This document shows positions 41,407 through 41,469 of a stretch of 41,469 bases of DNA, piece by piece. This stretch comes from Bryobacterales bacterium. GTDB taxonomy: Bacteria; Acidobacteriota; Terriglobia; Bryobacterales; UBA6623. Every line of letters starts with the position of its first letter. Position 1 is the stretch's first letter. A model generated the notes under the pieces. The model was given only the letters and a program-made list of their open reading frames with translations. It ran no database searches and was not told the origin of the DNA. The stretch covers positions 1-41,469 of the forward strand of contig JAPPLB010000030.1 in the NCBI GenBank assembly GCA_028819575.1, given 5' to 3'. A program made the position numbers and the translations under genes.

Positions 41407-41469
41407 AGCCCGCGTTTCTCACCACCCGACGGCCGAAGCACGCGATACGACCGCCAGGACTTCGTTGCG
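41407..41469 (+). repeat. Palindromic repeat copy H (truncated by window edge)
   Basis: The copy begins AGCCCGCGTTTCTCACCAC, two changes from the standard terminal repeat, followed by CCGACGGCCGAAGCACGCGATACG, and runs to the last base of the window. It is in the same orientation as copy B. Confidence 0.92.

Noticed and set aside
1..41469. Possibility that the repeats form a CRISPR array
   Set aside because: Copies are kilobases apart, about 180 bp long, palindromic over their whole length and in both orientations, with no spacer regularity and no cas genes.

Overview
The window is about 41.5 kb of GC-rich, gene-dense bacterial chromosome, with no phage, plasmid or CRISPR content visible. 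The gene set suggests Acidobacteriota, perhaps a Solibacter/Bryobacter or Vicinamibacteria relative. The indicators are a PVC/Solibacter-type membrane dehydrogenase-cytochrome with a C-terminal CxxCH domain, a DUF1080 protein, a Cys-type sulfatase, zinc-ribbon RDD proteins, a Tat-exported mannonate dehydratase-like protein, and a PriA with a DEEQ box. That placement is inference; no rRNA is present to test it.

Layout. 1-4.4 kb: a sugar-acid oxidation group (SDR, small coiled-coil protein, ketoglutarate-semialdehyde dehydrogenase, FAH-family dehydratase), then a DUF29 gene. 4.6-6.3 kb: a single-gene OLD-like ATPase-Toprim nuclease. 7-13.4 kb: a secreted sulfatase, two tandem RDD membrane proteins and the large cytochrome-HEAT protein. 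13.6-14.5 kb: rfbD, followed by about 850 bp of non-coding DNA with several structured signals. 15.3-19.4 kb: a molybdenum hydroxylase operon in the order small-large-medium-CoxG (form II CO dehydrogenase-like). 19.5-22.8 kb: a three-gene operon of two paralogous FMN alpha-hydroxyacid oxidases around an unknown Tat lipoprotein. 23-27 kb: DUF1080 protein, a degenerate M14/GH105 fusion and an APC permease. 27.2-28.8 kb: ispG and tRNA-Leu(CAG). 29-33.2 kb: mannonate dehydratase-like protein, POT peptide transporter and MFS exporter. 33.6-35 kb: an ECF sigma, short membrane protein and Spy-like sensor operon resembling CnrH-CnrY-CnrX. 35-37.6 kb: arsenosugar-type radical SAM gene with its AhpD-like partner and an AGE epimerase. 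38-41.4 kb: priA and tsaD.

The most striking feature is a dispersed family of about 180-bp imperfect palindromes. Seven fairly complete or edge-truncated copies, one shorter diverged copy and one solo end lie between genes. Each has a 19-bp terminal inverted repeat (AGCCTGCATTTCTCACCAC), weaker pairing continuing inward, and a central GTACT/AGTAC hairpin with one compensatory change. Twelve of fifteen visible ends begin TAG or TGA, and three ends provide the actual stop codon of the neighbouring gene (SDR, second RDD gene, priA). Both window edges lie inside a copy. I do not recognise the family. It behaves like an ERIC-type palindrome or a MITE.

Together the genes suit a heterotroph that degrades sulfated or uronate-rich polysaccharides (sulfatase, GH105, mannonate dehydratase, semialdehyde oxidation), gains extra energy from molybdenum hydroxylase and periplasmic redox enzymes, and devotes operons to envelope stress and arsenic chemistry.
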